Of a stretch of 27,522 bases of DNA, positions 7,740-15,687 are shown one piece after another (position 1 is the stretch's first letter; every line of letters begins with the position of its first letter). Under the pieces are notes generated by a model. It was not told the DNA's origin and searched no databases. It saw only the letters and a program-made list of their open reading frames with translations. The DNA is taken from the NCBI GenBank assembly GCA_964627045.1, contig CAZVIK010000034.1, positions 1-27,522 of the forward strand, read 5' to 3'. Origin of the DNA: CAZVIK01 sp964627045 (GTDB lineage Bacteria; Acidobacteriota; Terriglobia; Bryobacterales; Bryobacteraceae). A program made the position numbers and the translations under genes.

Positions 7740-8252
7740 TTGTTTATAAAAGGACTCATTCTGACGGCGGCGGCGTTTGCGTTGACGGTGGCGGGTACGG
7801 CGGCCGATTTGACCGGCAAGTGGGTGGCCTCGACGCCCGGCTTTGACGGGGGCACGACCGATACGGTGTTCCGGCTCAAGCAGTCGGGCGAAACGTTGAC
7901 GGGGACGGTCGAGAGCATGTCGGGCGACCAGAAGATCGAAGCCGGTAAGGTCAACGGCGATTCGGTGTCGTTCATGATCGTGGATCGCCTTCTCCCGGGC
8001 ATCGAAGTGAAGACGATCTACAAAGGCACCGTTTCGGGCAACGAACTCAAGCTTACGCGGACCATGGACGACGGGCAGGGCGGCCAGGGCCGGGGCGGGC
8101 CGGGCGGTCCCGGAGGACCCGGCGCGGAGCCGGGACCGGGCGCGCCCTCTAACCCAGGCGGGCCCGGCGGGCCGGGCGCCGAGGGGGGCCGCGGCGGCGG
8201 CCGGGGCGGACGCTTCGGTTCGGGCGAGATGATCGCGAAGAAGGTCGGTTAA
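7740..8252 (+). CDS. Small exported 'TGKW' repeat-family protein with long Gly/Pro tail (copy 2)
   Basis: Paralogue of the preceding gene, 170 residues, function unknown. Signal peptide LFIKGLILTAAAFALTVAGTAA is followed by the same domain (DLTGKWVASTPG, FRLKQSGETLTGTV, KVNGDSVSFMIV, YKGTVSGNELKLTRT). The tail (about 112-160) is much longer than in copy 1 and is built of GGP/GPG triplets rich in Gly, Pro and Arg, giving a flexible or collagen-like extension. Both copies end with a short conserved segment (MEFVAKKAN, GEMIAKKVG). The start is TTG 7740, 7 nt after AAAGGAGGG (7724-7732). The SD-to-start stretch resembles that of copy 1, so the duplication included the ribosome binding site. Confidence 0.8.
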   Translation: MFIKGLILTAAAFALTVAGTAADLTGKWVASTPGFDGGTTDTVFRLKQSGETLTGTVESMSGDQKIEAGKVNGDSVSFMIVDRLLPGIEVKTIYKGTVSGNELKLTRTMDDGQGGQGRGGPGGPGGPGAEPGPGAPSNPGGPGGPGAEGGRGGGRGGRFGSGEMIAKKVG

Positions 8253-8351
8253 CGGTTCCAGCCGGACGCGCGTTGCTGTGCTGAGGTGCGCACGCCACGC
8301 GGCGTCGCGTCTGAAACCGGATGCTTCCCCTATCGCGAGACAAGCCTGGGA

Positions 8352-8357
8352 TATACT
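8352..8357 (+). promoter_or_regulatory. -10 box very close to the phosphoesterase start
   Basis: TATACT ends 8 nt before ATG 8366. Transcription would begin within a base or two of the start codon, so the mRNA is probably leaderless. No Shine-Dalgarno site is present. Confidence 0.5.
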
Positions 8358-8365
8358 CTCTTCTC

Positions 8366-8962
8366 ATGAAGTTGCTGGTGTTCTCCGATATTCACGGGGA
8401 CCGCGCGGCGCTCGACCGTCTCATGGAGATCGAGGCGGACTACTACTTCGCCGCCGGTGATCTGACCAGTTGGGGGCGCGGGCTGGACGCGCTGGGGGAG
8501 CCGCTCCGGAAGCGCGCGGGGAAGATGTACGTGCTGCCGGGCAACCACGAGTCGGCCGCGACGGTGGCGGCCTTTTGCGCGACGTTCGGCCTGCACGCCT
8601 TCCATGGGCAGGCGCTGGCGTTGCAGGGCCGCTACATCGCCGGGCTGGGGTACTCGAATCCCACGCCGTTCAACACGCCGGGCGAGTACTCCGAAACCGA
8701 AATGGCGCAGCGGCTGGCGCCGTTCGCCGGGTTGAAGCCGCTCGTGCTGATCTGCCATTGCCCGCCGTACGGAACCGAGTTGGACCGCGTGCGGGACGGC
8801 GTGCACGCGGGCAGCCGCGCGGTGGCCCGGTTTATCGAGGAGCACCAGCCGGAAGTCTTCGTCTCCGGGCATATTCACGAGGCTGCCGGCGTGGTGACCT
8901 CGCTCGGCGCCACGCGCGCCTATAGCGCCGGGCCCCGAGGGTGTCTGATAGAGATCGGATAA
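8366..8962 (+). CDS. Calcineurin-like metallophosphoesterase (YfcE/MJ0936-like)
   Basis: A 198-residue cytoplasmic metallophosphoesterase. All metal-binding motifs are present in order: FSDIHGD (Asp8, His10), AAGDLTSWG (Asp32), LPGNHES (Asn60, His61), ICHCPP (His131) and SGHIHEA (His169, His171). A two-metal centre hydrolysing a phosphomono- or diester is therefore expected; the substrate is not predictable. The start MKLLVFSDIHGD at 8366 is chosen over an in-frame 8321 because it is the family's usual N-terminus. There is no SD, and a TATACT box 8 nt upstream suggests a leaderless message. A hairpin terminator follows at 8970-8991, so the gene is probably monocistronic. Confidence 0.9.
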   Translation: MKLLVFSDIHGDRAALDRLMEIEADYYFAAGDLTSWGRGLDALGEPLRKRAGKMYVLPGNHESAATVAAFCATFGLHAFHGQALALQGRYIAGLGYSNPTPFNTPGEYSETEMAQRLAPFAGLKPLVLICHCPPYGTELDRVRDGVHAGSRAVARFIEEHQPEVFVSGHIHEAAGVVTSLGATRAYSAGPRGCLIEIG

Positions 8963-8969
8963 CGGGCCG

Positions 8970-8991
8970 GTGTCCGATTCCGGACACTTTT
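8970..8991 (+). terminator. Rho-independent terminator after the phosphoesterase
   Basis: GTGTCCG (8970-8976) pairs perfectly with CGGACAC (8981-8987) around a 4-nt loop, followed directly by TTTT (8988-8991). It begins 7 bp after the stop codon. Confidence 0.75.
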
Positions 8992-9075
8992 GCGCGCGAA
9001 CGCACAGAACGAGCGCGCGCCGCCCTTTCGCGGCAATGAGTTAGGGATGGCCCGGCAACTGCAATTCCCAGGGCG

Positions 9076-11532
9076 ATGAGAACTCTCTGGCAAGACATTC
9101 GGTTCGGGTTTCGGGTATTGGCGGGGAGCCCGGGCTACACGGCGGTGGCGGTGCTGACGCTGGCGTTGGGGATCGCGGTCAACACCACCGTTTTTAGCTG
9201 GATCCACTCGGTGATGTTCGATCCGTTCCCCGGCGTGGGTGACGCCGAAGGGATTGTGCTGGTCGAATCAGTCACCTCGTCGGGAGAGAACCTGGTCAGC
9301 TTTTCCTACGTCGACTACAAGGACTACCGGGACAACCTGAAGACCGTCGAAGGACTGGCGATCGCGCGGCATACGCCGCTCAGCATGGGGCGCGACGGGC
9401 GCACCGAGCGGGCCTGGGCGGAACTGGTTTCGGCCAATTACTTCGACCTGTTGCGCGTGAAGCCCGCCCTGGGGCGGACGTTTCTTCCGGAAGAAGGCGC
9501 GGACCGGCCGGGAGCCTTTCCGGTAGCCGTCATCAGCGATCGTCTATGGCGGAGCCGTTTCCTGGGCGATCCGAAGGTGCTCGGTAAGACGGTTCGCCTG
9601 AACCGGCACGATCTGACCATCGTCGGCGTGATGCCGCCGGAATTTCGCGGTTCCATCGTGGGCGTTTCCTATGACGTCTGGATGCCCGTCACTATGGCGG
9701 CGGCCATGGGCACCGGCAGCGGCACGTTGACGTTTCGCGGCACGCGTGACATCACTTCGACGATCGCGCGCCTGAAGCCTGGAGTCGCGGTGGAGGCGGT
9801 GCAGGCCGAGGTGTCGGCGCTGGCCAAGCGGCTGGAGGCGGAATACCCCGGAACGAATCGCGGCGTGGGCGCCATCGTGGTTCGCGTCCGCGACGGCCAT
9901 CTGGGCGCGCAGGCCCTGCTGGCCAAGCCGCTGCGAATCCTGATGGCGGTGTGCCTGTTGCTGCTGTTGATCGTGTGCGCGAACGTGGCGAACCTGCTGC
10001 TGGCCCGCGCCGTGGCGCGGCAACGGGAATTCAGCGTGCGGCTGGCGCTCGGCGCCGGGCGTGGACGGCTGGCGCGGCAGTTGTTCACCGAGATGCTGTT
10101 GCTGGCGGCGGCGGGCGGCGCGCTGGGGGTGCTCGGGGCCGCCTGGATGGGGCAGTCGCTTGGGGCGCTGCTGCCGCCGACGGACGTCCCGATGGCGATC
10201 AGCGGCGGACTGAACCTGGCGACGCTCGGTTTCACGGCGGCCATCGTATTGCTCTCCGCGGTGATCGCCGGGACCGCGCCCGCCCTGCTGCCCGCCCGGG
10301 CCGGGTTGAATGAAGCCCTCAAGAAAGGCGGGCGGAGCGGCGGGAGCGGAACGCATTCGCACCGTTTGCGCGGCCTGCTGGTGGTGGCGCAGGTGACGCT
10401 GGCGACTGTGGCGCTGGCCGGCGCGGGGCTGTTCTTCCGAAGCTTCCGCAACGCCGGCGGCATCGATCCGGGCTTCGAGACCAGAGGGATTTCCGTGTCG
10501 CAGTTCTACCTCTCTTATGCCGGCTACTCGGCGGCCGAACAGCGCCAGTTCTGCCGCACGCTGCGGGAGCGCCTGGAGGCGCAGCCCGGGGTGGCGGGCG
10601 TGACCTACACCGACACGGTGCCGCTGGGCTCGGTGATTCCCGGCTCGCCCTGGCATCAGATGGAGATCGAGGGCTACACGCCGGGGCCGAACGAACAGAT
10701 GATGATCCACCGCGCGCTGGTGCCGCCGGGGTATTTCGACTTCCTGAAGATCCCAATCCTGGAGGGCCGCGACTTCACGGAACTGGACGATGAGAAGGCT
10801 CCCCGCACGATGATCGTCAACCAGACCTTTGCGCAGCGTTATATCGGCGGCGGCAACCCCATCGGCCGCAAGGTTCGCGTGGACAACGACACGCTCACCA
10901 TCGTGGGGCTGGCCAAGGACAGCAAGTACCACTCGCCCACCGAGTCGCCGATGCCGTTTGCCTACATCCCGTTCCGGCAGCGGTTTGCGCCGGGTTTGAA
11001 CTTCGCCGTGCTGATTAAGACGGCCGGCGACCCGATGCAGATCACCCCGGTATTGCGCCGCGAGGCGCTGGCGCTGAATCAAGACGCGGCGTTCAGCACG
11101 ACGCTGCTGGCCGCCGCGGTGGCTTCGCCGCTGTATTCGCAAAAAGTGGCGGCGACGCTCTTGAGCGTGGTGGGCCTCGTGTGCCTCCTGCTGGCGGCGG
11201 CCGGTGTCTACGGCGTGATGAGCTATTCGGTGAGTCAGCGCACGCGGGAGTTCGGGCTGCGAATGGCACTAGGCGCGCCGGCGGCCCACGTGCTCGGGCT
11301 GGTCGCGCGCGAAGGGCTGCTCTGGACGATTCCCGGCCTGGCGCTCGGCACGGCGGCGGCGCTGGCGGCGTCGCGCCTGGTGCGCGGAATGCTGGTGGGG
11401 GTGGACGCGGCCGATCCGGCGACCTTCGGCGCGGTGGCGCTGTTCCTCGGAGCGGTCACGCTGCTGGCGAGCTACCTCCCGGCGCGCCGGGCCACGCGCG
11501 TGGACCCGCTGGCGGCGCTGCGGTGCGAGTAG
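9076..11532 (+). CDS. ADOP-family ABC permease (Acidobacterial duplicated orphan permease)
   Basis: An 818-residue inner-membrane protein made of two MacB/FtsX modules. Module 1 has helix 1 after LWQDIRFGFRVLAGSPGYTAVAVLTLALGI, a periplasmic MacB_PCD-like domain (about 50-245) and three helices (about 285-310, 335-365, 385-410). Module 2 begins near 435 (HRLRGLLVVAQVTLATVALAGAGL), has its own periplasmic domain (about 470-655) and three helices, and ends ARRATRVDPLAALRCE. This duplicated architecture, with no ATPase gene beside it, is the hallmark of the ADOP family, strongly expanded in Acidobacteria. Members are thought to act as MacB-like mechanotransmission permeases; the substrate is unknown. 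The N-terminal PadR/prefix domain of some members is absent. ATG 9076 gives the standard N-terminus; only a weak AGGG precedes it. Confidence 0.92.
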   Translation: MRTLWQDIRFGFRVLAGSPGYTAVAVLTLALGIAVNTTVFSWIHSVMFDPFPGVGDAEGIVLVESVTSSGENLVSFSYVDYKDYRDNLKTVEGLAIARHTPLSMGRDGRTERAWAELVSANYFDLLRVKPALGRTFLPEEGADRPGAFPVAVISDRLWRSRFLGDPKVLGKTVRLNRHDLTIVGVMPPEFRGSIVGVSYDVWMPVTMAAAMGTGSGTLTFRGTRDITSTIARLKPGVAVEAVQAEVSALAKRLEAEYPGTNRGVGAIVVRVRDGHLGAQALLAKPLRILMAVCLLLLLIVCANVANLLLARAVARQREFSVRLALGAGRGRLARQLFTEMLLLAAAGGALGVLGAAWMGQSLGALLPPTDVPMAISGGLNLATLGFTAAIVLLSAVIAGTAPALLPARAGLNEALKKGGRSGGSGTHSHRLRGLLVVAQVTLATVALAGAGLFFRSFRNAGGIDPGFETRGISVSQFYLSYAGYSAAEQRQFCRTLRERLEAQPGVAGVTYTDTVPLGSVIPGSPWHQMEIEGYTPGPNEQMMIHRALVPPGYFDFLKIPILEGRDFTELDDEKAPRTMIVNQTFAQRYIGGGNPIGRKVRVDNDTLTIVGLAKDSKYHSPTESPMPFAYIPFRQRFAPGLNFAVLIKTAGDPMQITPVLRREALALNQDAAFSTTLLAAAVASPLYSQKVAATLLSVVGLVCLLLAAAGVYGVMSYSVSQRTREFGLRMALGAPAAHVLGLVAREGLLWTIPGLALGTAAALAASRLVRGMLVGVDAADPATFGAVALFLGAVTLLASYLPARRATRVDPLAALRCE

Positions 11533-11571
11533 CGGCACACGGCGCGGCGAGCCGGCAGAGCGCCGTAGAAA

Positions 11572-11590
11572 GGGCGGGGAGACTCCGCCC
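11572..11590. terminator. GC hairpin between convergent genes
   Basis: GGGCGG (11572-11577) pairs with CCGCCC (11585-11590) around a 7-nt loop. Read on the minus strand the hairpin is followed by TTTCT, so it could terminate the ABC ATPase gene, though it lies about 80 bp past its stop. On the plus strand, where ADOP ends 39 bp upstream, no T-run follows. Confidence 0.4.
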
Positions 11591-11671
11591 CGTCATCGCA
11601 GACTCCCGGCCGCCGGGCGCGTCACGGTTGCCTACAGACGCCGTTGCGCGTTGGACTTCAAGGCCGGACTG

Positions 11672-12433
11672 CTAGCCAATGGCGGGCGCGGTCTTATCGA
11701 ATTCCAGGAAGGCGCGGATGTGCTCGTGCCCGGAGCGCTCGATCCCGGCCACCGGGCCGGCGTAGATCGCGCGCCCTTCGAATAGCACCACCACGCGGTC
11801 GGCCACGCGCCGCATCAGGTCCAAGTCGTGGGTCACCACCACCGAGGTCAGGCGAAGTTGTTCCTTGAGCCGCCGCATCAGGTTGATCAGCAGGTCCGAC
11901 ATGATCGGGTCCACCATCGTGGTTGGCTCGTCGTAAAGCACGCACTCGGGCTGCGCCGCCAGGGCCCGGGCGATCGCGACCGCGCGCCGGAAGCCCGTTG
12001 ACAGGTCCGCTGGATAGGCCTCCTTGTACTCCTGAAGCCCAACCATCGCGAGCAGTCCGTCAACCACATCTTCCTTGTTGGCGGCGTTGTAATCGTCGCG
12101 CAACTCCAGGGAAAACAAGATGTTTTCGCCCACCGTCAGGGAGTCGAACAGCGCGCCGGACTGGAAAACCATGGTGACTTTCTTGCGGATTTGCCGCAGT
12201 TCCCGCTCGGGCATGTCCGTAATGTCCTGGTGTGCAACAATGACGCGCCCGGAGTCCGGCTTAAGGAAGCCCATGATGTGCGCGAGGGTCACCGACTTGC
12301 CGACGCCGCTGCGCCCGATGATGGCCACGGTCTCGCCAGGATCGACGTGCAGGCTCACGTCGTCCAAAACCGGGGTATCGAACGTCTTATATACGTGGCG
12401 GAATTCGATGTAGTGTGGGAACTGGTCGATCAT
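11672..12433 (-). CDS. MlaF-like ABC transporter ATP-binding protein
   Basis: A 253-residue cytoplasmic ABC ATPase. Walker A is GRSGVGKS (40-47), the Q-loop is VFQSGALF (Gln91), Walker B is CVLYDEP (Asp168, Glu169), the D-loop is MVDP, and the H-loop is VVTHD (His202). The sequence around these motifs (KVTMVFQSGALFDSLTVGEN, DEPTTMVDPIMSD) is closest to MlaF, the ATPase that energises phospholipid transport between the membranes with MlaE and MlaD. The signature is LSTGF (144-148), where LSGGx is expected, so its third position is Thr. No mlaE or mlaD lies next to it; the neighbours are convergent ADOP and a divergent transglycosylase. The start is ATG 12433, with an extended -10 about 47 bp upstream. 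Confidence 0.88.
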   Translation of the reverse strand: MIDQFPHYIEFRHVYKTFDTPVLDDVSLHVDPGETVAIIGRSGVGKSVTLAHIMGFLKPDSGRVIVAHQDITDMPERELRQIRKKVTMVFQSGALFDSLTVGENILFSLELRDDYNAANKEDVVDGLLAMVGLQEYKEAYPADLSTGFRRAVAIARALAAQPECVLYDEPTTMVDPIMSDLLINLMRRLKEQLRLTSVVVTHDLDLMRRVADRVVVLFEGRAIYAGPVAGIERSGHEHIRAFLEFDKTAPAIG

Positions 12434-12479
12434 GGCTCCCGGAGACGCGCGCCGCGCCGCCGCCGGATTTCATGTAAGA

Positions 12480-12488
12480 ATGATAGCA
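12480..12488 (-). promoter_or_regulatory. Extended -10 of the ABC ATPase gene
   Basis: On the minus strand the sequence is TGC followed by TATCAT, a TGn extended -10 matching TATAAT at five of six bases. The leader to the ATG at 12433 would be about 40 nt. It is back to back with the promoter of the transglycosylase. Confidence 0.5.
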
Positions 12489-12510
12489 TCTGGCCCGCGC
12501 GTAATCCCGC

Positions 12511-12539
12511 TTGGCGGCGTGCGAAATTGACGTTATAAT
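12511..12539 (+). promoter_or_regulatory. Sigma70-type promoter of the transglycosylase-amidase pair
   Basis: TTGGCG (12511-12516) and a perfect TATAAT (12534-12539) are 17 bp apart, the optimal spacing. The start codon at 12556 lies 16 bp past the -10, so the leader is only about 10 nt and carries no SD. Confidence 0.7.
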
Positions 12540-12555
12540 CCTAAAGAACAATAAG

Positions 12556-13224
12556 ATGCGTTTTTGTTTTCAATTGCCGGCGTTCCTGGCTCTTTCCGGT
12601 TGCCTGATGGCCGCCGGGCTGGACGGCTTCTCCGGCGCGGCCACTACCGTGGTGCGCGCCGACCGCCGCACCGGACGCCTGGTGCGCGTGGTGGCCGCCC
12701 CCAAGACGGCCTCGCCCGCACCGGCCCCGGCGAAGGTCCCGGCCATTGTCGAGGATGTCGCTCGCGTGCACGGCCTGGACCCGTTGCTGGTACACTCCGT
12801 CATCCAGGCCGAAAGCGGCTACGACCCGTTCGCGCTGTCGCCAAAGGGCGCGCAGGGCCTCATGCAATTGATGCCCGCCACGGCCCGGCGGCTCGGGGTG
12901 GCTGACGCCTTCGATATCCGGCAGAACTTGCAGGGTGGCGCCGAGTACCTGAAGTACCTTTTGGACCTGTTCGGCGACCAGCAGCTTGCCCTGGCGGCCT
13001 ACAACGCCGGCGAGCAGGCCGTCATCCGCCACGGCGGCGTTCCGCCGTACCGCGAAACCCGAGATTACGTGAAGCGTGTGGGCGGCGCCTATTCGGACGC
13101 CCGGAAATCCGCCGCGCCCACAGGTCCGGCCAGCACCATGGCGCCGGCGCCCCCGGAACCGGAGTACCGGCCTTTGGAGTATTACTTCGACGCGCGGGGC
13201 GACCTGCACGTCCTGACGAGGTAG
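12556..13224 (+). CDS. SLT-family lytic transglycosylase, putative lipoprotein
   Basis: A 222-residue periplasmic peptidoglycan lytic transglycosylase that would cleave the MurNAc-GlcNAc bond to leave 1,6-anhydro ends. The SLT domain (about 62-178) shows VIQAESGYDP with catalytic Glu86, SPKGAQGLMQLMPATARRLGV, LALAAYNAGEQAV and PPYRETRDYV. The N-terminus MRFCFQLPAFLALSGC has a hydrophobic stretch ending in LSGC, a possible lipobox (Cys16); ordinary signal cleavage after AAG is the alternative. After the SLT domain come a Pro/Ala linker and a short tail, EYYFDARGDLHVLTR. The start ATG 12556 lies just behind the strong promoter. The amidase gene begins 5 bp after the stop, so both enzymes are made together. 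Confidence 0.9.
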   Translation: MRFCFQLPAFLALSGCLMAAGLDGFSGAATTVVRADRRTGRLVRVVAAPKTASPAPAPAKVPAIVEDVARVHGLDPLLVHSVIQAESGYDPFALSPKGAQGLMQLMPATARRLGVADAFDIRQNLQGGAEYLKYLLDLFGDQQLALAAYNAGEQAVIRHGGVPPYRETRDYVKRVGGAYSDARKSAAPTGPASTMAPAPPEPEYRPLEYYFDARGDLHVLTR

Positions 13225-13229
13225 ACAGC

Positions 13230-14918
13230 GTGGCCCTGCCGCCTTGGCGAGCGACGCGGGCTTGGATGTGGTGGACGGGATTGCTGTGCGCCTTCGCGCT
13301 GTCCGCGCAGGACGCGGCGCCCCCCGCCGCTCCCGTCCTGCGCATCGAAGCCGTGCGGCACTGGGTGCTGGCCGACACCGTCCGCATCTCCATCGAAGTC
13401 AGCGGGGAGTTCCATTTCCGCCGCGACCGCCTCTCGAATCCCGACCGGATCTACTTCGACATCGTGGGCGCGAAACCCGCCGCCGGTTCGCCCAGGGTTC
13501 AGACCATTGCCGTCGGGGACCGCCTCCTGAAGCAGATTCGGATCTCCGAGACCCAACCCGGCGTCACCCGCGTCGTGCTGGACCTGGACCGGCCGGTCGA
13601 CTACTCGGCGGCGCAGTTGGCCAACCCCGACCGGCTGATTATCGAACTTCGGCCCGAAGCGAAGAGTCCCGCCGCCAAGAGATCGCCGCCGCCGCCGGCG
13701 CCGGCCAAGCCGTCCGAGCCGACGCGGGAGACCAGCACCATCGCTGCCGCTGGGCCGCCTCCGGCCGCCGAGTCGAAATCGCAGGCCGTAACCGCCAAGG
13801 CGCCGGCGGTTGCCGCGCCGGTAGCGGAATCCAAGCCGGCGGCCACGGTTGCGGAAAGGCCGAAAGCCGAACCAGCGCGGCCGGAGGTCCAAGCCGCGGC
13901 CAAGCCGGCCGATGTTCCCGCGCACGGCGCCTCCGGCTCGGCGGAACCGATCACCGCCTCCGTCGTGCCGCCGGTCTCCAGCCCGGCGAAGGAAACGCCC
14001 GCCGCCGTGGCGCCGGCAGCGGTTGCGAAGAACGCGGAGACTCGCCCGGCGCTGCCGCCGTTGGCTTCCACTCCATCACCGGCCTCGGTTCCGGCCGCTC
14101 AGACGCCGCCGCAGACCGCCGCCGCGAACCCGCAGGCCGCGCCGGTGGAGCCTCCGGCGGTGGCGCTGCCCGCGTCGAAATCGCGCGTGGGAAACAACTC
14201 GCTGGTTCGCGCCCTCGGCCTGAAGCTTCAGCGCGTGGTGATCGACCCGGGCCACGGCGGACATGACACCGGCACCATCGGCCGCGGCGGTCTGATGGAA
14301 AAGGATCTCGTCCTGGACGTGGCGCGCCGCCTGGGCGCACTCATCGAGGAACGCCTGGGCGCCGAGGTCGTCTACACGCGGACCGAGGACGTGTTCGTTC
14401 CGCTGGAAGAGCGCACCGCCCTTGCCAACGAAAGGCGGGCCGACCTGTTTCTTTCGATCCACGCCAACGCCGGGGTGAGTTCCGCGACGGGTACCGAGAC
14501 CTACTACCTGAACTTCACCACCTCGAAGGCCGCCATGGAAGTGGCGGCCCGCGAAAACGCCTCCAGCCAGCGATCCATCCACGAGTTGCAGAGCCTCATC
14601 GAGAAGATCGCCTTGAAGGACAAGGTGGACGAATCGCGCGAGTTTGCCGCCCGCGTGCAAACGGCCCTGGTGAAGGAACTGGCCCGCACCAATCCCAATT
14701 CGCGCGACCGGGGGGTCCGCAAAGCGCCGTTCGTGGTTCTCATCGGCGCTTCGATGCCCTCGGTCCTCGCCGAGATCGCCTTCCTCAGCAACGCCCGCGA
14801 AGAGAAGCTCCTGGCGCGCCCGGATTACCGCCAGAAGATCGCCGAGGGCCTTTACAAAGGCGTTTCGCAGTACGCCTCCACTCTCAGCCGCTACCAGTTG
14901 GCCGAAAAGAAACCGTAG
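13230..14918 (+). CDS. N-acetylmuramoyl-L-alanine amidase with AMIN domain (AmiC-like)
   Basis: A 562-residue exported zinc amidase that cuts between MurNAc and L-Ala, used in daughter-cell separation. In order: signal peptide (1-26, TGLLCAFALSAQ), AMIN localisation domain (about 35-142), a very long Pro/Ala/Lys/Glu linker of roughly 185 residues (143-328), and the Amidase_3 catalytic domain (331-550). Zinc ligands are His342 (DPGHGG), Glu357 (GLMEKD) and His411 (SIHAN); the catalytic Glu is 515 (LAEIAFLSN). The segment between about 435 and 475 matches the helical insert that blocks the active site in AmiC-type enzymes until an EnvC/NlpD-like activator binds. The start is GTG 13230, 7 nt after GAGGT that spans the stop of the transglycosylase. 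Confidence 0.93.
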   Translation: MALPPWRATRAWMWWTGLLCAFALSAQDAAPPAAPVLRIEAVRHWVLADTVRISIEVSGEFHFRRDRLSNPDRIYFDIVGAKPAAGSPRVQTIAVGDRLLKQIRISETQPGVTRVVLDLDRPVDYSAAQLANPDRLIIELRPEAKSPAAKRSPPPPAPAKPSEPTRETSTIAAAGPPPAAESKSQAVTAKAPAVAAPVAESKPAATVAERPKAEPARPEVQAAAKPADVPAHGASGSAEPITASVVPPVSSPAKETPAAVAPAAVAKNAETRPALPPLASTPSPASVPAAQTPPQTAAANPQAAPVEPPAVALPASKSRVGNNSLVRALGLKLQRVVIDPGHGGHDTGTIGRGGLMEKDLVLDVARRLGALIEERLGAEVVYTRTEDVFVPLEERTALANERRADLFLSIHANAGVSSATGTETYYLNFTTSKAAMEVAARENASSQRSIHELQSLIEKIALKDKVDESREFAARVQTALVKELARTNPNSRDRGVRKAPFVVLIGASMPSVLAEIAFLSNAREEKLLARPDYRQKIAEGLYKGVSQYASTLSRYQLAEKKP

Positions 14919-14934
14919 CGGCGGCTTTCTCCGC

Positions 14935-14940
14935 TATCCT
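14935..14940 (+). promoter_or_regulatory. -10 box directly before the amidotransferase start
   Basis: TATCCT ends 6 nt before ATG 14947 with no SD between them, which predicts a leaderless mRNA. It lies in the 28-bp gap after the amidase gene. Confidence 0.45.
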
Positions 14941-14946
14941 GAATCT

Positions 14947-15648
14947 ATGGCCGTTCTCGTCTTCCGCCACGTCCCATTCGAGCATTTAGGCCGTATCGCG
15001 CCCGCGTTGGAGCGGCGCGGCGTCGTGGCCGAGTACGTGGACCTGTATCGCGACGCCGCCCGGCCGGTAGATCTGGCCGCCGCCCAGGGCCTCATCTTCA
15101 TGGGCGGCCCGATGTCGGCCAACGACGGCGACGCCTACATCCAGCGCGAGCTCGCCATCATCGCCGATGCCGCCGCTCGCGGCCTGCCGATCCTCGGCAT
15201 CTGCTTGGGCGCGCAGTTGATCGCCCGGGCGCTCGGCGCGCGCGTCTACCGCAACCCGGTGAAGGAGATCGGCTGGTATCCGATCACCTGGACGCCGGAC
15301 GCCGCGGCCGACCCTGTGCTGGCCGGTCTGGCGGGCTCGGAGACCGTGTTCCACTGGCACGGCGAGACCTTCGATCTTCCGGAGGGCGCCGTGTGGCTGG
15401 CATCGTCGGAAGCCTGCCGCCATCAGGCCTTCCGCCGTGGCGGGTCGATCTACGGCCTTCAGTTTCACCTGGAAGTTACACCGGAAATGATCGCCGACTG
15501 GACCGGGCAGGACCTCAACTCGGGCGACGTGCGCGAACTGGCTTCGCTTCCCGATCCCCACGCCAATGCCGCGCGGCTCGAGGAACTCTCCGCGCTGGTC
15601 TTCGGCCGTTGGGCCGCGTTGTTGCGGGATGGACTCCGAAATCACTAG
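14947..15648 (+). CDS. Class I glutamine amidotransferase (GMP-synthase-like GATase)
   Basis: A 233-residue cytoplasmic glutaminase of the triad type. Nucleophile Cys86 is in GICLGAQL, and His174 and Glu176 are in LQFHLEVT; the oxyanion segment MGGPMS is at 52-57. The domain stands alone, without a synthetase part. Such free GATase1 proteins resemble the glutaminase half of GMP synthase, and some act on gamma-glutamyl compounds, so the acceptor is unknown. The family-typical HWHGETFDLPEGAVWLASS segment is intact. The start ATG 14947 has no SD but a -10 box 6 nt upstream. It is followed 39 bp later by the Rrf2 regulator, which has its own promoter candidate overlapping the stop codon. Confidence 0.88.
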   Translation: MAVLVFRHVPFEHLGRIAPALERRGVVAEYVDLYRDAARPVDLAAAQGLIFMGGPMSANDGDAYIQRELAIIADAAARGLPILGICLGAQLIARALGARVYRNPVKEIGWYPITWTPDAAADPVLAGLAGSETVFHWHGETFDLPEGAVWLASSEACRHQAFRRGGSIYGLQFHLEVTPEMIADWTGQDLNSGDVRELASLPDPHANAARLEELSALVFGRWAALLRDGLRNH

Positions 15649-15651
15649 GAT
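15622..15651 (+). promoter_or_regulatory. Candidate promoter of rrf2-clpP
   Basis: TTGCGG (15622-15627) and TAGGAT (15646-15651) are 18 bp apart. The box overlaps the stop codon of the amidotransferase gene. Transcription would start about 30 nt before the regulator, leaving the long GGAGGGGAGAGG ribosome-binding tract in the leader. Confidence 0.4.
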
Positions 15652-15687
15652 GAAGGAGTACGGCATCCGAAACGCGGAGGGGAGAGG

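Noticed and set aside
8080..8215. Repetitive GGCGGCCC-type sequence that could suggest a DNA repeat array or CRISPR
   Set aside because: It is the in-frame coding sequence of a Gly/Pro triplet tail, without constant repeat and spacer lengths.
9544..11142. A 532-codon minus-strand frame inside the ADOP gene
   Set aside because: It is an antisense shadow with Arg/Gln/His-rich low-complexity composition; the plus strand carries an intact two-module permease.
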